From: Phaeovulum vinaykumarii
GTDB lineage: Bacteria; Pseudomonadota; Alphaproteobacteria; Rhodobacterales; Rhodobacteraceae
DNA: 64,000 nt
Direction of reading: 5' to 3'
NCBI RefSeq assembly: GCF_900156695.1
Contig: NZ_FTOM01000009.1
Coordinates: 51,608-115,607, forward strand
Positions 15,532 through 23,770 of the stretch are shown one piece after another (position 1 is the stretch's first letter; the number at the start of each line of letters is the position of its first letter). The position numbers were made by a program, and so were the translations under genes. The notes under the pieces were generated by a model that had not been told where the DNA came from, searched no databases, and saw nothing but the letters and a program-made list of their open reading frames with translations.

Positions 15532-16089
15532 TTACAGGTATCGACGCGTTTCAGCGCAATAATCGCGATACTTGGAGCCGTATTGTTCATGCAGCCATGG
15601 CTCTTCCGCGAGCGGGGCAAGGGCCAGCGCGGCAACTCCAACGATGACGATAGGCCAAACCCAAGATGAGGCGAAGAGAAGACCAAAACCTACCAGGATG
15701 GCCATGTCGGCAAGGTACTGCGGATGCCGAGAGAAACGGTAGAGACCCGAAGTGATCAGCTCGTCTTTCGCACCGCTGGTGGCTTTCAGTCCAATGCTGA
15801 ATGCCCCCCACCAGACAATCAGATTTCCGGTTGCGATCAAGAACGGCCCGACCGCCCAACGGAGTGCGTTGGCCATAGAAGCGGATTTCCAATCCAAGAT
15901 GCCCAAACCGATCACCGCCCCAAACACGGCCAATGTGAGTCCCCATGCAATGTTTGGTATGACTGAATGCTCTCTGTTTGGAGGCCAGATGCGCTTGGAC
16001 GGGCGGGCGATCGACCAAAGGAGCGCACCAATCAAAACCAGACCGGATAGCAGGCCAACGACCACTAGTATGCCTTGGGCAATCGTCAT
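15532..16089 (-). CDS. Isoprenylcysteine carboxylmethyltransferase-like membrane methyltransferase
   Basis: The 185-residue product has four or five membrane helices and the ICMT/PEMT C-terminal signature 'GLYRFSRHPQYLADM' then 'EEPWLHEQYGSKYRDYC', which binds S-adenosylmethionine at the membrane face. Bacterial members methylate lipids or unknown small molecules. It is the last gene of an operon with a transglutaminase-like protein and a CDF transporter, overlapping the latter by four bases (ATGA). The substrate is unknown; the operon context ties it to metal stress. Confidence 0.85.
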   Translation of the reverse strand: MTIAQGILVVVGLLSGLVLIGALLWSIARPSKRIWPPNREHSVIPNIAWGLTLAVFGAVIGLGILDWKSASMANALRWAVGPFLIATGNLIVWWGAFSIGLKATSGAKDELITSGLYRFSRHPQYLADMAILVGFGLLFASSWVWPIVIVGVAALALAPLAEEPWLHEQYGSKYRDYCAETRRYL

Positions 16090-17003
16090 GAGCGGTGTCC
16101 GAACACCTGCGCCTCCTGATGCGCATTGTCGCTCGCTTCGAATTCAAGCGTGGAATGCTCGATTGAGAAACGTTCATGCAGCACCGATTTGACGTTTTCT
16201 TTAATCTTGTCGGCCTCACCCATCCGTTCGCGTTCGACGACAATATGGCAGTCCAATGCCGCGGCGTGCTCCTGCATTTGCCACAGGTGGACATGATGCA
16301 CGTCCACAACGCCATCGACACACTGGATCGCTCTGACCACGTCATTTCCATCAATACCTGGTGGGCTCCCAAGCATCAGGGTTCGAATTGGGCCCCCTAT
16401 TTCGGTGAAGGACAGATACAGGATGTAGAGCGCGATGCCGATAGTGATGGCCGGATCAACCCAACGCATATCATAGAGTATTATGAGCGTCCCGCCGACT
16501 ATGACGGCCACTGAAGCCAACGCATCCGAAAGGTTGTGGAGAAAAAGCGCACGGATGTTCACGCTCCCCTTCTGCATCGAATAGGTAAGCATTGCGGTCA
16601 GCGTGTCGACCACAAGCGCGATTCCACCGAGAATGACTACGGTCCACCCCATGACTTCGGGTGGATCAATCATGCGCATGCCACCTTCGTAGATCAGATA
16701 GAAGCCGATCACGATGAGGGTGGTGTAGTTGATCAGGGCCGCGACGATTTCGACCCGGCCATAGCCGAAGGTCATGCGCTCATCGGCCGGGCGGCGCGCG
16801 ATCTTGCGTGCGGCAAAGGCAATGACAAGCGAGGCCATATCGGAAAAGTTGTGCAGCGCATCGGCGATCAGTGCCAGGCTGCCCGACAATATGCCCCCGA
16901 CGATTTGCGCAACGGTAAGAAGCCCGTTCGCCCAGATCGCGATGGCAACCCGCCGATCGCCAGAATCCGGATCGATATGCGCGTGCCCGTGGTCATGTGG
17001 CAT
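16086..17003 (-). CDS. Cation diffusion facilitator (CzcD/ZitB-like) metal exporter
   Basis: The 305-residue product begins at the ATG at 17003 with a histidine-rich head (MPHDHGHAH). It has six membrane helices with the zinc-site motifs 'ADALHNFSD' (TM2) and 'LFLHNLSDALASV' (TM5), followed by a cytoplasmic domain containing 'VHHVHLWQMQEH'. It exports Zn2+, Cd2+ or similar ions in exchange for protons. It overlaps both neighbours, so it is part of a three-gene unit transcribed from MerR-type promoter B. Full length for the family. Confidence 0.92.
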   Translation of the reverse strand: MPHDHGHAHIDPDSGDRRVAIAIWANGLLTVAQIVGGILSGSLALIADALHNFSDMASLVIAFAARKIARRPADERMTFGYGRVEIVAALINYTTLIVIGFYLIYEGGMRMIDPPEVMGWTVVILGGIALVVDTLTAMLTYSMQKGSVNIRALFLHNLSDALASVAVIVGGTLIILYDMRWVDPAITIGIALYILYLSFTEIGGPIRTLMLGSPPGIDGNDVVRAIQCVDGVVDVHHVHLWQMQEHAAALDCHIVVERERMGEADKIKENVKSVLHERFSIEHSTLEFEASDNAHQEAQVFGHRS

Positions 17004-17748
17004 TGGCAGGCTCCTCATGCGCGTGTGTCGCGCGTCGGTCAGTCTTGAGGCGGTCGCTGCGGAAACCACGAACGCGCGCATTCATCCAGTGGCGTATGAT
17101 ATGACGGTAAAGGGCACCACGCAGCCATCCAAAGGATTGCTCATGGGAAAAATAGAAGGCGTCCGGCGTATCAAACACGCCGAAATCCTGCACGATGCCG
17201 GTTTTCTGAATGTAGGTATCTTCTCCGTTCCAGGCGACGGGAGGCGCGCCAAGGCAATCCGTGCCCGCGCCATAACCGCAGAGACTTTCTGTGTCCGAGA
17301 ATGACGTTTGCAGGACATCGAGGAAAGCGTCATCCAGGATGAAGCCTTCAAGGTTGATCCAGGCACCTTGAAATTCGATCTCGACCCATGAGTGGAGAAT
17401 TTCCTGCGGAGCAAGCGGATACACCAGCTCAGGGACAACACCGCGCTGCAAGCCTTTGTGGATCGTAAACCCATGCAACCGGCAACGAATGCCGACACCA
17501 CGCAGCAGCGCCATCAAGAGCGTGCCTTTGGTATTGCACTGCCCATAGCCGTCGGAAAGCACTTCGGATGCGGGGATGTCGTCAGCTCGATTGTATCCGA
17601 ACGCGATTTCATTCCGAACGAAATCATAGGCAGCTCCGATCCGATCGTATTCGGATAAGCCGCGCCAGCTGCGGTTCTCAATTAGACGCGCAAGAGGCGC
17701 GGCATCAAAATCCAGTAGTTTGGTGGGTACAAGTAGGGGGTCGATCAT
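16993..17748 (-). CDS. Transglutaminase-like cysteine protease-fold protein
   Basis: The 251-residue product shows the transglutaminase-like triad: Cys in 'GYGQCNTKGTLLMALLR', His in 'ILHSWVEIEF' and an acidic/Asn-containing segment 'INLEGFILDD'. I chose the ATG at 17748 because a longer frame (TTG at 17784) would begin upstream of the predicted transcription start. There is no signal peptide, so it is probably cytoplasmic. It is the first gene of the operon with the CDF transporter and the ICMT-like methyltransferase. Such proteins act as peptidases or amidases; its substrate is unknown. Confidence 0.8.
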   Translation of the reverse strand: MIDPLLVPTKLLDFDAAPLARLIENRSWRGLSEYDRIGAAYDFVRNEIAFGYNRADDIPASEVLSDGYGQCNTKGTLLMALLRGVGIRCRLHGFTIHKGLQRGVVPELVYPLAPQEILHSWVEIEFQGAWINLEGFILDDAFLDVLQTSFSDTESLCGYGAGTDCLGAPPVAWNGEDTYIQKTGIVQDFGVFDTPDAFYFSHEQSFGWLRGALYRHIIRHWMNARVRGFRSDRLKTDRRATHAHEEPANAT

Positions 17749-17783
17749 CTGCAACGGGTCGCTCCTCGAATCGTCTTGGAACA

Positions 17784-17814
17784 AGACTAATTGCTATAGT
17801 CACTATAGCTTCAA
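17784..17814 (-). promoter_or_regulatory. MerR-type promoter B, upstream of transglutaminase/CDF/ICMT operon
   Basis: On the minus strand: -35 TTGAAG (17809-17814), 19-base spacer (17790-17808) with the dyad GCTATAG-TGA-CTATAGC, -10 TAGTCT (17784-17789). The dyad arms differ from sites A, C and E (CTATAG instead of CTCTAG), so affinity may differ. Confidence 0.8.
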
Positions 17815-17843
17815 TCCTTTCTTTCAGAAAGAATCTCCCGCAA

Positions 17844-18443
17844 CTATTTGTCCGTGTGAACCGCTTTGTGGTGTTCGCCGTGTGCGTCGCGCAGGATGTC
17901 GATACCGCCCCAGGCCGCGATCCCGGCGACGATCACACCGACGACAAGGTCCGGCCAGTTGGTTCCTAGCCAAGCGACGAGGCCACCGGCCACGACGATC
18001 CCGAGGTTCGCGGCGAAATCGTTGTAACTGAAGGTGTTGGCCGCGCGGATATTGACGTTTGGATTTTTGAGCTTAGCGAGCAGCCAAACGCAGACTGCGT
18101 TGATAGCCGCCGCGATCAGGGCCATTGCAATCATGATCGTCCCGAGCGGATCTGACCCACCGATGTAGCGGCGCCACGCATCGTAGAGGATGCCTGCAGC
18201 GAACAGGATCAGCAGCCCGCCGGAAACGTTCGCCGCCCCGCGTTTCCATTTGGCGGATCGGGACAAAGCGAAAAGGCTGATCGCGTAGACGAAGCTGTCG
18301 GAGAGGTTATCGAGCCCGTTGGCGATCAGGGCACTTGAGTCGCCGAAGGCGCCTGTTGCGAAAAAAGCCACGGCCAAACCGATATTGAGCGCCAGAACGA
18401 TCCAAAGCGTCCGTCTCTCCATTGAATCTTGTCTAGCGGCCAT
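17844..18443 (-). CDS. Short CDF-type cation transporter without the C-terminal metal domain
   Basis: The 199-residue product has six membrane helices and CDF zinc-site motifs: 'ALIANGLDNLSDSF' in TM2 and 'NTFSYNDFAANLG' in TM5. TM2 has Asn-Asp and TM5 has Tyr-Asn-Asp where classical zinc CDFs carry HxxxD. It stops right after TM6 with only a short His-containing tail (HGEHHKAVH), so the cytoplasmic regulatory domain is absent. It lies directly downstream of merR on the same strand. The ion specificity is unclear. The ATG at 18443 was chosen over a GTG at 18473. Confidence 0.85.
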   Translation of the reverse strand: MAARQDSMERRTLWIVLALNIGLAVAFFATGAFGDSSALIANGLDNLSDSFVYAISLFALSRSAKWKRGAANVSGGLLILFAAGILYDAWRRYIGGSDPLGTIMIAMALIAAAINAVCVWLLAKLKNPNVNIRAANTFSYNDFAANLGIVVAGGLVAWLGTNWPDLVVGVIVAGIAAWGGIDILRDAHGEHHKAVHTDK

Positions 18444-18525
18444 TTTGTGGTTCCAGCTTGTGTTGTACGACACATTAACTTCTGCGGCTGATCTGCGTTC
18501 CAGCCGGAATGTTGGCTGAATTCCT

Positions 18526-18954
18526 TCAGGCCCCGATTTCCTCGTGTTCGGTCAAGCATTCCGAATGGTCCCGCAACACCTCAAGCACCTTGCAATCTCC
18601 CGTCCGCCCGCCGCTGCATTCGTGAACCATGCGTTTCAGTTCCGTGCGCAGCGCCTTCAGGCGGGCCATGCGCTGCTCCACCTGTTTGAGCTGGCGACGC
18701 GCGATGGCATCAGCCTCATCACAGGGCCGGTTGGGATGGTCGCTGAGGTCGAGCAGCTCGCGGATCGCATCGAGCGAGAAACCGAGTTGTCGCGAATGGC
18801 GGATGAAGGACAGCCGGTCGAGCTGTGCATTGTCGTAGCGCCTCTGCCCGCCTTCGGTCCTGCCAGGTTCGGGCATGAGCCCAATCTGTTCGTAGTACCG
18901 GATGGTCTGCACCTTCGTGCCAGTCTTCTTTGACAGAGTACCGATCGTGAGCAT
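18526..18954 (-). CDS. MerR-family metal sensor (CadR/PbrR/ZntR type)
   Basis: The 142-residue product starts at the ATG at 18954, with GGAG six bases upstream. Residues 1-70 form the MerR winged helix-turn-helix ('TIGTLSKKTGTKVQTIRYYE'), then a dimerisation helix. Cysteines at 78, 113, 121 and 133 match the layout of Zn/Cd/Pb sensors of this family (a Cys at the dimer-helix start plus a CxxGxxxxxC-like C-terminal loop). It would bend and unwind 19-base-spacer promoters when metal binds. Five such promoters lie between 15.4 and 30.8 kb. The next gene downstream is the short CDF transporter. Confidence 0.92.
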   Translation of the reverse strand: MLTIGTLSKKTGTKVQTIRYYEQIGLMPEPGRTEGGQRRYDNAQLDRLSFIRHSRQLGFSLDAIRELLDLSDHPNRPCDEADAIARRQLKQVEQRMARLKALRTELKRMVHECSGGRTGDCKVLEVLRDHSECLTEHEEIGA

Positions 18955-19059
18955 TTTCGCCTCCATGAAAAAGATACAGTTTGTGTAGGTTTTGCCGTCG
19001 GAATAAACAAGTGTCGGTTTCACAGACGCGTGAGTTCAAGCTATACCATGATTTCGTGC

Positions 19060-19090
19060 TTGAACCTCTAGCGGCTAGAGGATGTATCCG
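19060..19090 (+). promoter_or_regulatory. MerR-type promoter C, upstream of the ten-gene SCO-Dsb-LspA-Lnt operon
   Basis: On the plus strand: -35 TTGAAC (19060-19065), 19-base spacer (19066-19084) with the dyad CCTCTAG-CGG-CTAGAGG, -10 TATCCG (19085-19090). It lies in the divergent region between merR and the SCO-family gene, the classic location for a MerR operator. Confidence 0.88.
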
Positions 19091-19125
19091 CACAGGCAAT
19101 AAGAATCAAAATCAGGCGAACAGGA

Positions 19126-19728
19126 TTGTCCCTTACATCGGCACAGAAGTTTCTTTGGGTTTTGGCAGGCGTGGCAGCGCTTGCTTTCGTATGGCTTTTG
19201 CTCTGGTCCGATTATCGTGCCGATAGCGCCCGAACCGACGCCGAACCGCCTTTTTTCGCTGAGTTCGAACTGACGGACCACCAGGGTATGGTTCGAACCG
19301 AGGAGGACTTTGCGGGGCGCTGGATGCTGGTTTTTTTCGGCTTTACCAACTGCCCCGACGTCTGCCCGACGACCCTATCCGAGGTCGCGGCGGTGATGGA
19401 CGGTCTGGGCGACGATGCCGCCAAGGTCCAGCCGATTTTCATAACAATCGACCCTGAACGAGACACGCCCGCAGCACTCGCCGAATACGTCCCGCTGTTC
19501 GATGCGGGCTTCATCGGGCTGACCGGCACGCCGGAACAGATCGCCGCCACATCCGAGACCTTTCCGATCTTCTTCGAACGCGTCGAAGAGGCTGCGGCGC
19601 CGGATGGTTACACGATGGGCCACACGTCGCATCTGTTCCTCTTCGATCCCGACGCGGGCTTCGCCGACTCGTGGCCCTACGGCACCTCCGCCGAAGAGAT
19701 CCTCGCCGATCTGGAAGAGAGGATCTGA
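19126..19728 (+). CDS. SCO1/SenC-family copper chaperone or thiol protein (first copy)
   Basis: The 200-residue product starts at a TTG at 19126. It has one N-terminal membrane anchor (residues 8-28) and a periplasmic thioredoxin-like domain with the copper-binding pair in 'NCPDVCPTTL' and the distal His in 'YTMGHTSHLF'. SCO proteins deliver copper to cytochrome oxidase or act as thiol reductases. It is the first gene of a tightly packed ten-gene operon behind MerR-type promoter C. A second SCO gene lies five genes downstream (21303-21929). Confidence 0.92.
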   Translation: MSLTSAQKFLWVLAGVAALAFVWLLLWSDYRADSARTDAEPPFFAEFELTDHQGMVRTEEDFAGRWMLVFFGFTNCPDVCPTTLSEVAAVMDGLGDDAAKVQPIFITIDPERDTPAALAEYVPLFDAGFIGLTGTPEQIAATSETFPIFFERVEEAAAPDGYTMGHTSHLFLFDPDAGFADSWPYGTSAEEILADLEERI

Positions 19729-19733
19729 CCGAC

Positions 19734-20156
19734 ATGAACCGTATGTCCGGAGAAACAGCCCTCGGGCTGGCGTGGATCATCGCGCTCGTCGCCTCGCTTG
19801 CCGTGCTTTTCATCGGCGAGGTGCTGGGGCAGACGCCCTGTGTGCTGTGCTGGTTCCAGCGCGCCTTCATGTTCCCCTTGGCCATTGTCCTCGGGCTCGG
19901 CCTTTGGTGGCGGGACGGCCGCGTGGGGCGCTACGGCATCGCATTGGCGCTTGGCGGCGGCGCAATCGCCCTCTGGCACATGGGGCTGTACGTCGGTCTT
20001 GTTCCCGAACGCGTCCAGCCCTGCACGGCCACCGGCCCCTCTTGCACCGATGACAACCAACTGGTCGTCGGCATCCCTATCCCGCTGATGGCGCTCGCCG
20101 CCTTCGCGCTGATCGGGGCGCTGTCGGCCCTTTCATTGAAGGACACACGAACATGA
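19734..20156 (+). CDS. dsbB: DsbB-type disulfide bond oxidoreductase
   Basis: The 140-residue product has four membrane helices, the redox-active pair in 'TPCVLCWFQRA' and the second pair in the periplasmic loop ('QPCTATGPSC'). DsbB reoxidises DsbA using quinone. It starts at the ATG at 19734, six bases after the SCO stop, and overlaps the downstream DsbA-like gene by four bases, so the two form a dedicated pair. Confidence 0.92.
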   Translation: MNRMSGETALGLAWIIALVASLAVLFIGEVLGQTPCVLCWFQRAFMFPLAIVLGLGLWWRDGRVGRYGIALALGGGAIALWHMGLYVGLVPERVQPCTATGPSCTDDNQLVVGIPIPLMALAAFALIGALSALSLKDTRT

Positions 20157-20812
20157 ATCGACGCGGCCTGATCCTGTCCGTTCTTGCCCTCGGCGCCGCC
20201 GGTTTCGGCGGAGCCACCTGGTTTGCAATCCGCCCCGGCCCAGTGGCCGAAGCGGAGCCCGTTGCTCCGGAACTTGCGGAGGCGATGATCCGCCCCTACT
20301 CGCCCATCCTCGGGCCTGCGGATGCGCCCGTCACAATCGTCGAATTCTTCGATCCGGCCTGCGAGGCCTGTCGCGCCTTTCATCCCATCGTGAAGGACAT
20401 CATGGCCGAGCATGGGGAAGCTGTCCGCGTCGTGATCCGCTACACGCCCTTCCACGGCGCGGCATCCGAGGAAGCCATCCGCGTGCTCGAGGCGGCGCGC
20501 ATGCAGGACGTTTACGTGCCGGTGCTCGAGGCCGTTCTGCGGGAACAGCCGAGATGGGCGTCGCACGGTGCCCCGGCGCCTGGCCTGATCCTTCAGATCG
20601 CCGCCACGGCCGGACTCGATGCCGAAGCCGCGCGCACGCAAATGCTGGCACCCGGTGTCGTGGCGATCCTTAACCAGGATCGTGCTGACGTCGAGGCCGT
20701 GGGAATTCGCCAGACGCCCACATTCTTTGTGAACGGCAAGCCGCTCGATCCATTCGGGGAGGCAGAGTTGCGTCGTCTGGTGGCCGCCGAAGTCGCTGCC
20801 GCGCAAAGCTGA
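20153..20812 (+). CDS. DsbA/ScsC-like periplasmic thiol oxidoreductase
   Basis: The 219-residue product has an N-terminal export signal or anchor (to about residue 25). The thioredoxin-like domain has the active site 'FFDPACEACRAF' (CEAC) and the cis-proline in 'RQTPTFFVNGKP'. The helical insert is typical of DsbA/DsbG-type proteins. It probably introduces disulfides into secreted proteins of the metal island and is recharged by the adjacent DsbB. A ScsC-like role in copper tolerance is also possible. Confidence 0.9.
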   Translation: MNRRGLILSVLALGAAGFGGATWFAIRPGPVAEAEPVAPELAEAMIRPYSPILGPADAPVTIVEFFDPACEACRAFHPIVKDIMAEHGEAVRVVIRYTPFHGAASEEAIRVLEAARMQDVYVPVLEAVLREQPRWASHGAPAPGLILQIAATAGLDAEAARTQMLAPGVVAILNQDRADVEAVGIRQTPTFFVNGKPLDPFGEAELRRLVAAEVAAAQS

Positions 20813-20835
20813 ATGGAAAGGGCAGGATCAGAACG

Positions 20836-21303
20836 ATGAAAAAGTATATTTTGACTGGCACACTGGCCGCGCTTTTGACCCTTGGAGGGCTCTCGGTGCC
20901 CGCGCTGGCCGGACCCGAGGATGTTGTCGTCGAGAACGCGTGGTCCCGCGCCTCCATCGGGATGAACCGTCCCGGGGCCGCTTACATGACGATCCGCAAC
21001 ACTGGCGACGAGCCGGTGACGCTGATCGGCCTTACAACACCGCTCGCGATGATGCCCGAAATCCACGAGACGAAGACCAATGCCGAAGGTGTGAGCTCCA
21101 TGAGCCCGGCGGGGGAGATCGTGATCGCCCCGGGCGAGAGCATCGCGCTCGAACCGGGGGGCCTGCACGCAATGTTGATGCGGCTGCAAGAACCAATGAC
21201 GGAAGGGGACACTTTTCCGCTGACCCTGCTTTTCGACGACGGAGGCGAAGTGACGGTCGAGGTGCCGATCCTTGGAATCGCCGCGCGGGGGCCAGAGGAC
21301 TGA
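20836..21303 (+). CDS. PCu(A)C-type periplasmic copper chaperone
   Basis: The 155-residue product has a signal peptide (cleaved near ALA) and the PCu(A)C domain: 'WSRASIGMNRPGAAYMTIRN', then a His/Met copper motif beginning 'MPEIHETK', a later Met (SSMSP) and 'GGLHAMLMRL'. Such proteins carry Cu(I) to SCO and oxidase Cu(A) sites. It overlaps the following SCO-family gene by one base (TGATG), which fits a chaperone relay. Confidence 0.92.
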   Translation: MKKYILTGTLAALLTLGGLSVPALAGPEDVVVENAWSRASIGMNRPGAAYMTIRNTGDEPVTLIGLTTPLAMMPEIHETKTNAEGVSSMSPAGEIVIAPGESIALEPGGLHAMLMRLQEPMTEGDTFPLTLLFDDGGEVTVEVPILGIAARGPED

Positions 21304-21929
21304 TGCGGCGACGGGCGATCCTGGGGTACGGCGCGGCTGGTGTCGGGGCGGTCGCCCTGATGCTCTTCGTCGGTTGGTGGCAGGTCGATGGACCCGGTGG
21401 ACCGGAACCTGTCGGGCAGCGGCCTGTGGCCCTGACCGAGATGGATTTCCGTCTGACGGATCATGAGGGCAACGCGGTCGGGCCAGAAACCCTGATCGGC
21501 CGCCCGACGATGGCGTTCTTCGGCTTCACCTACTGTCCCGATGTCTGCCCGACCACGCTCTCGGACATTTCGGGATGGCTCGATGATCTGGGAGACGAGG
21601 CCGACGAGATGAACGTGGTTTTCATCACGGTCGATCCCGAGCGCGACACTGTCGAAACGATGGCCGAATATGTCGGCTACTTCCATCCGGCGATCCGCGG
21701 CTGGACGGGACCGGAAGAGCAGATAGCGCGCGTCGCGGACGGCTTCCGCGCCACCTACGAAAGGGTGCCGACGGAGAGCGGCGATTACACGATGAACCAC
21801 AGCGCGAGCGTCTTCCTGTTCGCAGCCTCTGGGCGGTTCGTCACCATGATCGACTATCACGAACCCAGAGAATTCGCGGTGCCGAAAATTCGCCGCGCGC
21901 TGGAAGAAGAAACGGAGGGGGCGACATGA
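21303..21929 (+). CDS. SCO1/SenC-family copper chaperone (second copy)
   Basis: The 208-residue product starts at the ATG at 21303, overlapping the PCu(A)C stop. It has an N-terminal anchor (about residues 5-25), the copper pair 'YCPDVCPTTL' and a distal His in 'YTMNHSASVF'. It resembles the SCO gene that opens the operon but differs widely in sequence, so the two are paralogues rather than a recent duplication. Paired with PCu(A)C it may handle copper while the first copy handles thiols; this split is inference. Confidence 0.92.
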   Translation: MRRRAILGYGAAGVGAVALMLFVGWWQVDGPGGPEPVGQRPVALTEMDFRLTDHEGNAVGPETLIGRPTMAFFGFTYCPDVCPTTLSDISGWLDDLGDEADEMNVVFITVDPERDTVETMAEYVGYFHPAIRGWTGPEEQIARVADGFRATYERVPTESGDYTMNHSASVFLFAASGRFVTMIDYHEPREFAVPKIRRALEEETEGAT

Positions 21930-23299
21930 GGCTCAGAACTATGGCGGCTTGTGTCGCAATTGCGGGGATGGTTTTGGGAGCGGCTATCGCCCTCTCTGAT
22001 TTCATGTCGAAAGAACCCGTGCCGCCGGAACTTGCCTCGGCAGGTAAATGGATGCCCCAAGGTCCTGAAGCTCCCCAAAACGTTGACATCCTCGTGACGC
22101 TGCCCGCGACGGCATGGGCAGAAGATGCACCCGACCTCGGCCCCCTGCCCCTTCTGCAGGTCGCGTTTGCCGACAGGCCCGTGCAGGCGATCGAGCCACC
22201 CCTGTCGACATGGTCGCGCAACATTGCACCTGGCGAAACGCTCGATTTCTTGCTGTCTGAAGCTGGTCTTGCGGCACCTGACAGAGCCGAAGTTGCCCTC
22301 GCGCTTGGCGCGGAATACGATCTGCGACGGCTGCGGCCGGGGCACTCGGTCACTGTTGCTTCGACCATGGACGGCAGCCCCCGCACCGTCTCACTCGCCG
22401 TCGAGGACGGGGTTCGGATCGAGGTGGTTTTCGGCGAGCAGTTGTCCACACAGGTCGTGGCTCCGGATCCGGAGATCGTAACCCTTGCCGGCGAAGCCGT
22501 GATCGACAGCTCGATCTTCGCGGCACTCGACGAAGCCGGCATACCCGCCCGTTTTTCCGTGGACCTTGCGCAGATGCTGGGTGGGACCGTGGATTTCCGC
22601 CGCGAGATGGCCGGTGGCGAAACACTAAGGCTTCTCTGGCGTGAGGCGCGGGTCGGAGAGGACAGGATCGGACAGCCCGAACTCGCCTTCGCCGCACTGG
22701 AGATCGGCGGTTCGCTTTACGAGATCGTATGGCCGGACGACGGCAGCGGTCAGGCGACGATCTACGTCGATGGCGAGGTGCTGCGCGTCTTCGCACAGCC
22801 GGTCGAGGGTGCGCGCCTCAGCTCGGTGTTCGGACGCCGCACGCATCCGGTCTTTGGCAACGTCCGGATGCACACCGGCGTCGATTTCGCAGCGGCACGT
22901 GGGACACCGGTTCAATCGACGGCACCGGGGCGGGTTAGTTTCATTGGCTGGCGCGGTGGCTATGGCCGTGTGGTCGAAATCTCGCACGGCTCCGACACCA
23001 TGACGCGCTACGCGCATCTGAGCGCCGTGCCGGAAGACCTGGCACAAGGCCAACGCGTTGCGGCGGGAGATGTGATCGGCCGCGTCGGCGCGACTGGCAC
23101 GGCGACAGGTCCGAACCTGCACTACGAAGTCCTCGTGGATGGGCGCCCGACTGACCCCCTCACTGACGACCGGCTCGCCGAAGCAGCCGAGAGCGAAGCG
23201 GATGATACCGCCGCGCTCTCGCGTCTGGCCGAGGCGCGCGCGCTTCTGAATGAAAACCTCGGCAGCGAGATTGCCGAAACGACAACCGAAAGGCTCTGA
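21926..23299 (+). CDS. M23-family peptidoglycan endopeptidase
   Basis: The 457-residue product has an N-terminal signal or anchor and a long linker with LysM-like/OapA-like regions (about residues 90-250). The C-terminal M23 metallopeptidase has zinc ligands in 'MHTGVDFAAARG' (HxxxD) and the second pair around 'RYAHLS' and 'GPNLHYEV'. It cuts peptide cross-links in the wall. Its place in a metal-induced operon suggests wall remodelling during stress, matching the L,D-transpeptidases of the same regulon. Confidence 0.9.
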   Translation: MRLRTMAACVAIAGMVLGAAIALSDFMSKEPVPPELASAGKWMPQGPEAPQNVDILVTLPATAWAEDAPDLGPLPLLQVAFADRPVQAIEPPLSTWSRNIAPGETLDFLLSEAGLAAPDRAEVALALGAEYDLRRLRPGHSVTVASTMDGSPRTVSLAVEDGVRIEVVFGEQLSTQVVAPDPEIVTLAGEAVIDSSIFAALDEAGIPARFSVDLAQMLGGTVDFRREMAGGETLRLLWREARVGEDRIGQPELAFAALEIGGSLYEIVWPDDGSGQATIYVDGEVLRVFAQPVEGARLSSVFGRRTHPVFGNVRMHTGVDFAAARGTPVQSTAPGRVSFIGWRGGYGRVVEISHGSDTMTRYAHLSAVPEDLAQGQRVAAGDVIGRVGATGTATGPNLHYEVLVDGRPTDPLTDDRLAEAAESEADDTAALSRLAEARALLNENLGSEIAETTTERL

Positions 23300-23302
23300 C
23301 CC

Positions 23303-23758
23303 ATGAAACGCATGACCCAAGCTCTGGCAATCACCCTCGGCCTGTTACCAGCGGCCCAGGTTCTCGCAGAGGCAACGGCGATCGAGGTCCGCAAGACGAA
23401 CGGTTGCGGCTGTTGCCTGTCTTGGATGAACCATCTCGAAGAAAACGGGTTTGCGCCGACGGGCGAGAACATGTTCGGTGGGTCGCTGGTTCGCTTCAAG
23501 CTCGACAACGGCGTGCCGCAGCGCATGGTCTCCTGCCACACCGCGCTCATTGATGGCTACGTGATCGAAGGCCATGTCCCGGCCGGTGACATCCGCCGCC
23601 TTCTCGATGAGCGCCCGGACGCCGTCGGCCTCGCCGTTCCGGCGATGCCCTATGGTTCGCCCGGCATGGGGCCAGAAGACGACCGCGAGGCCTATGATGT
23701 CTTCCTCATCCGCAAGGACGGGTCGACGGAAGTCTTTTCGAGCTACGCCGAAGGATAA
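23303..23758 (+). CDS. DUF411 metal-binding periplasmic protein (first copy)
   Basis: The 151-residue product has a signal peptide and the DUF411 motifs: 'TNGCGCCLSW', 'MVSCHTALIDGYVIEGHVP' and 'GLAVPAMPYGSPGM'. The cysteines, histidines and methionines are suited to Cu(I) binding. The family is common in copper and silver resistance loci. It starts four bases after the M23 peptidase stop. A second DUF411 protein is encoded at 31508-32005. Confidence 0.9.
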   Translation: MKRMTQALAITLGLLPAAQVLAEATAIEVRKTNGCGCCLSWMNHLEENGFAPTGENMFGGSLVRFKLDNGVPQRMVSCHTALIDGYVIEGHVPAGDIRRLLDERPDAVGLAVPAMPYGSPGMGPEDDREAYDVFLIRKDGSTEVFSSYAEG

Positions 23759-23770
23759 TCTGGCCCGCCC

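Noticed and set aside
19021..19059. A sixth MerR-type promoter for merR itself (TTGAAC at 19033-19038 on the minus strand)
   Set aside because: No matching dyad or -10 at the 19-base distance was found.
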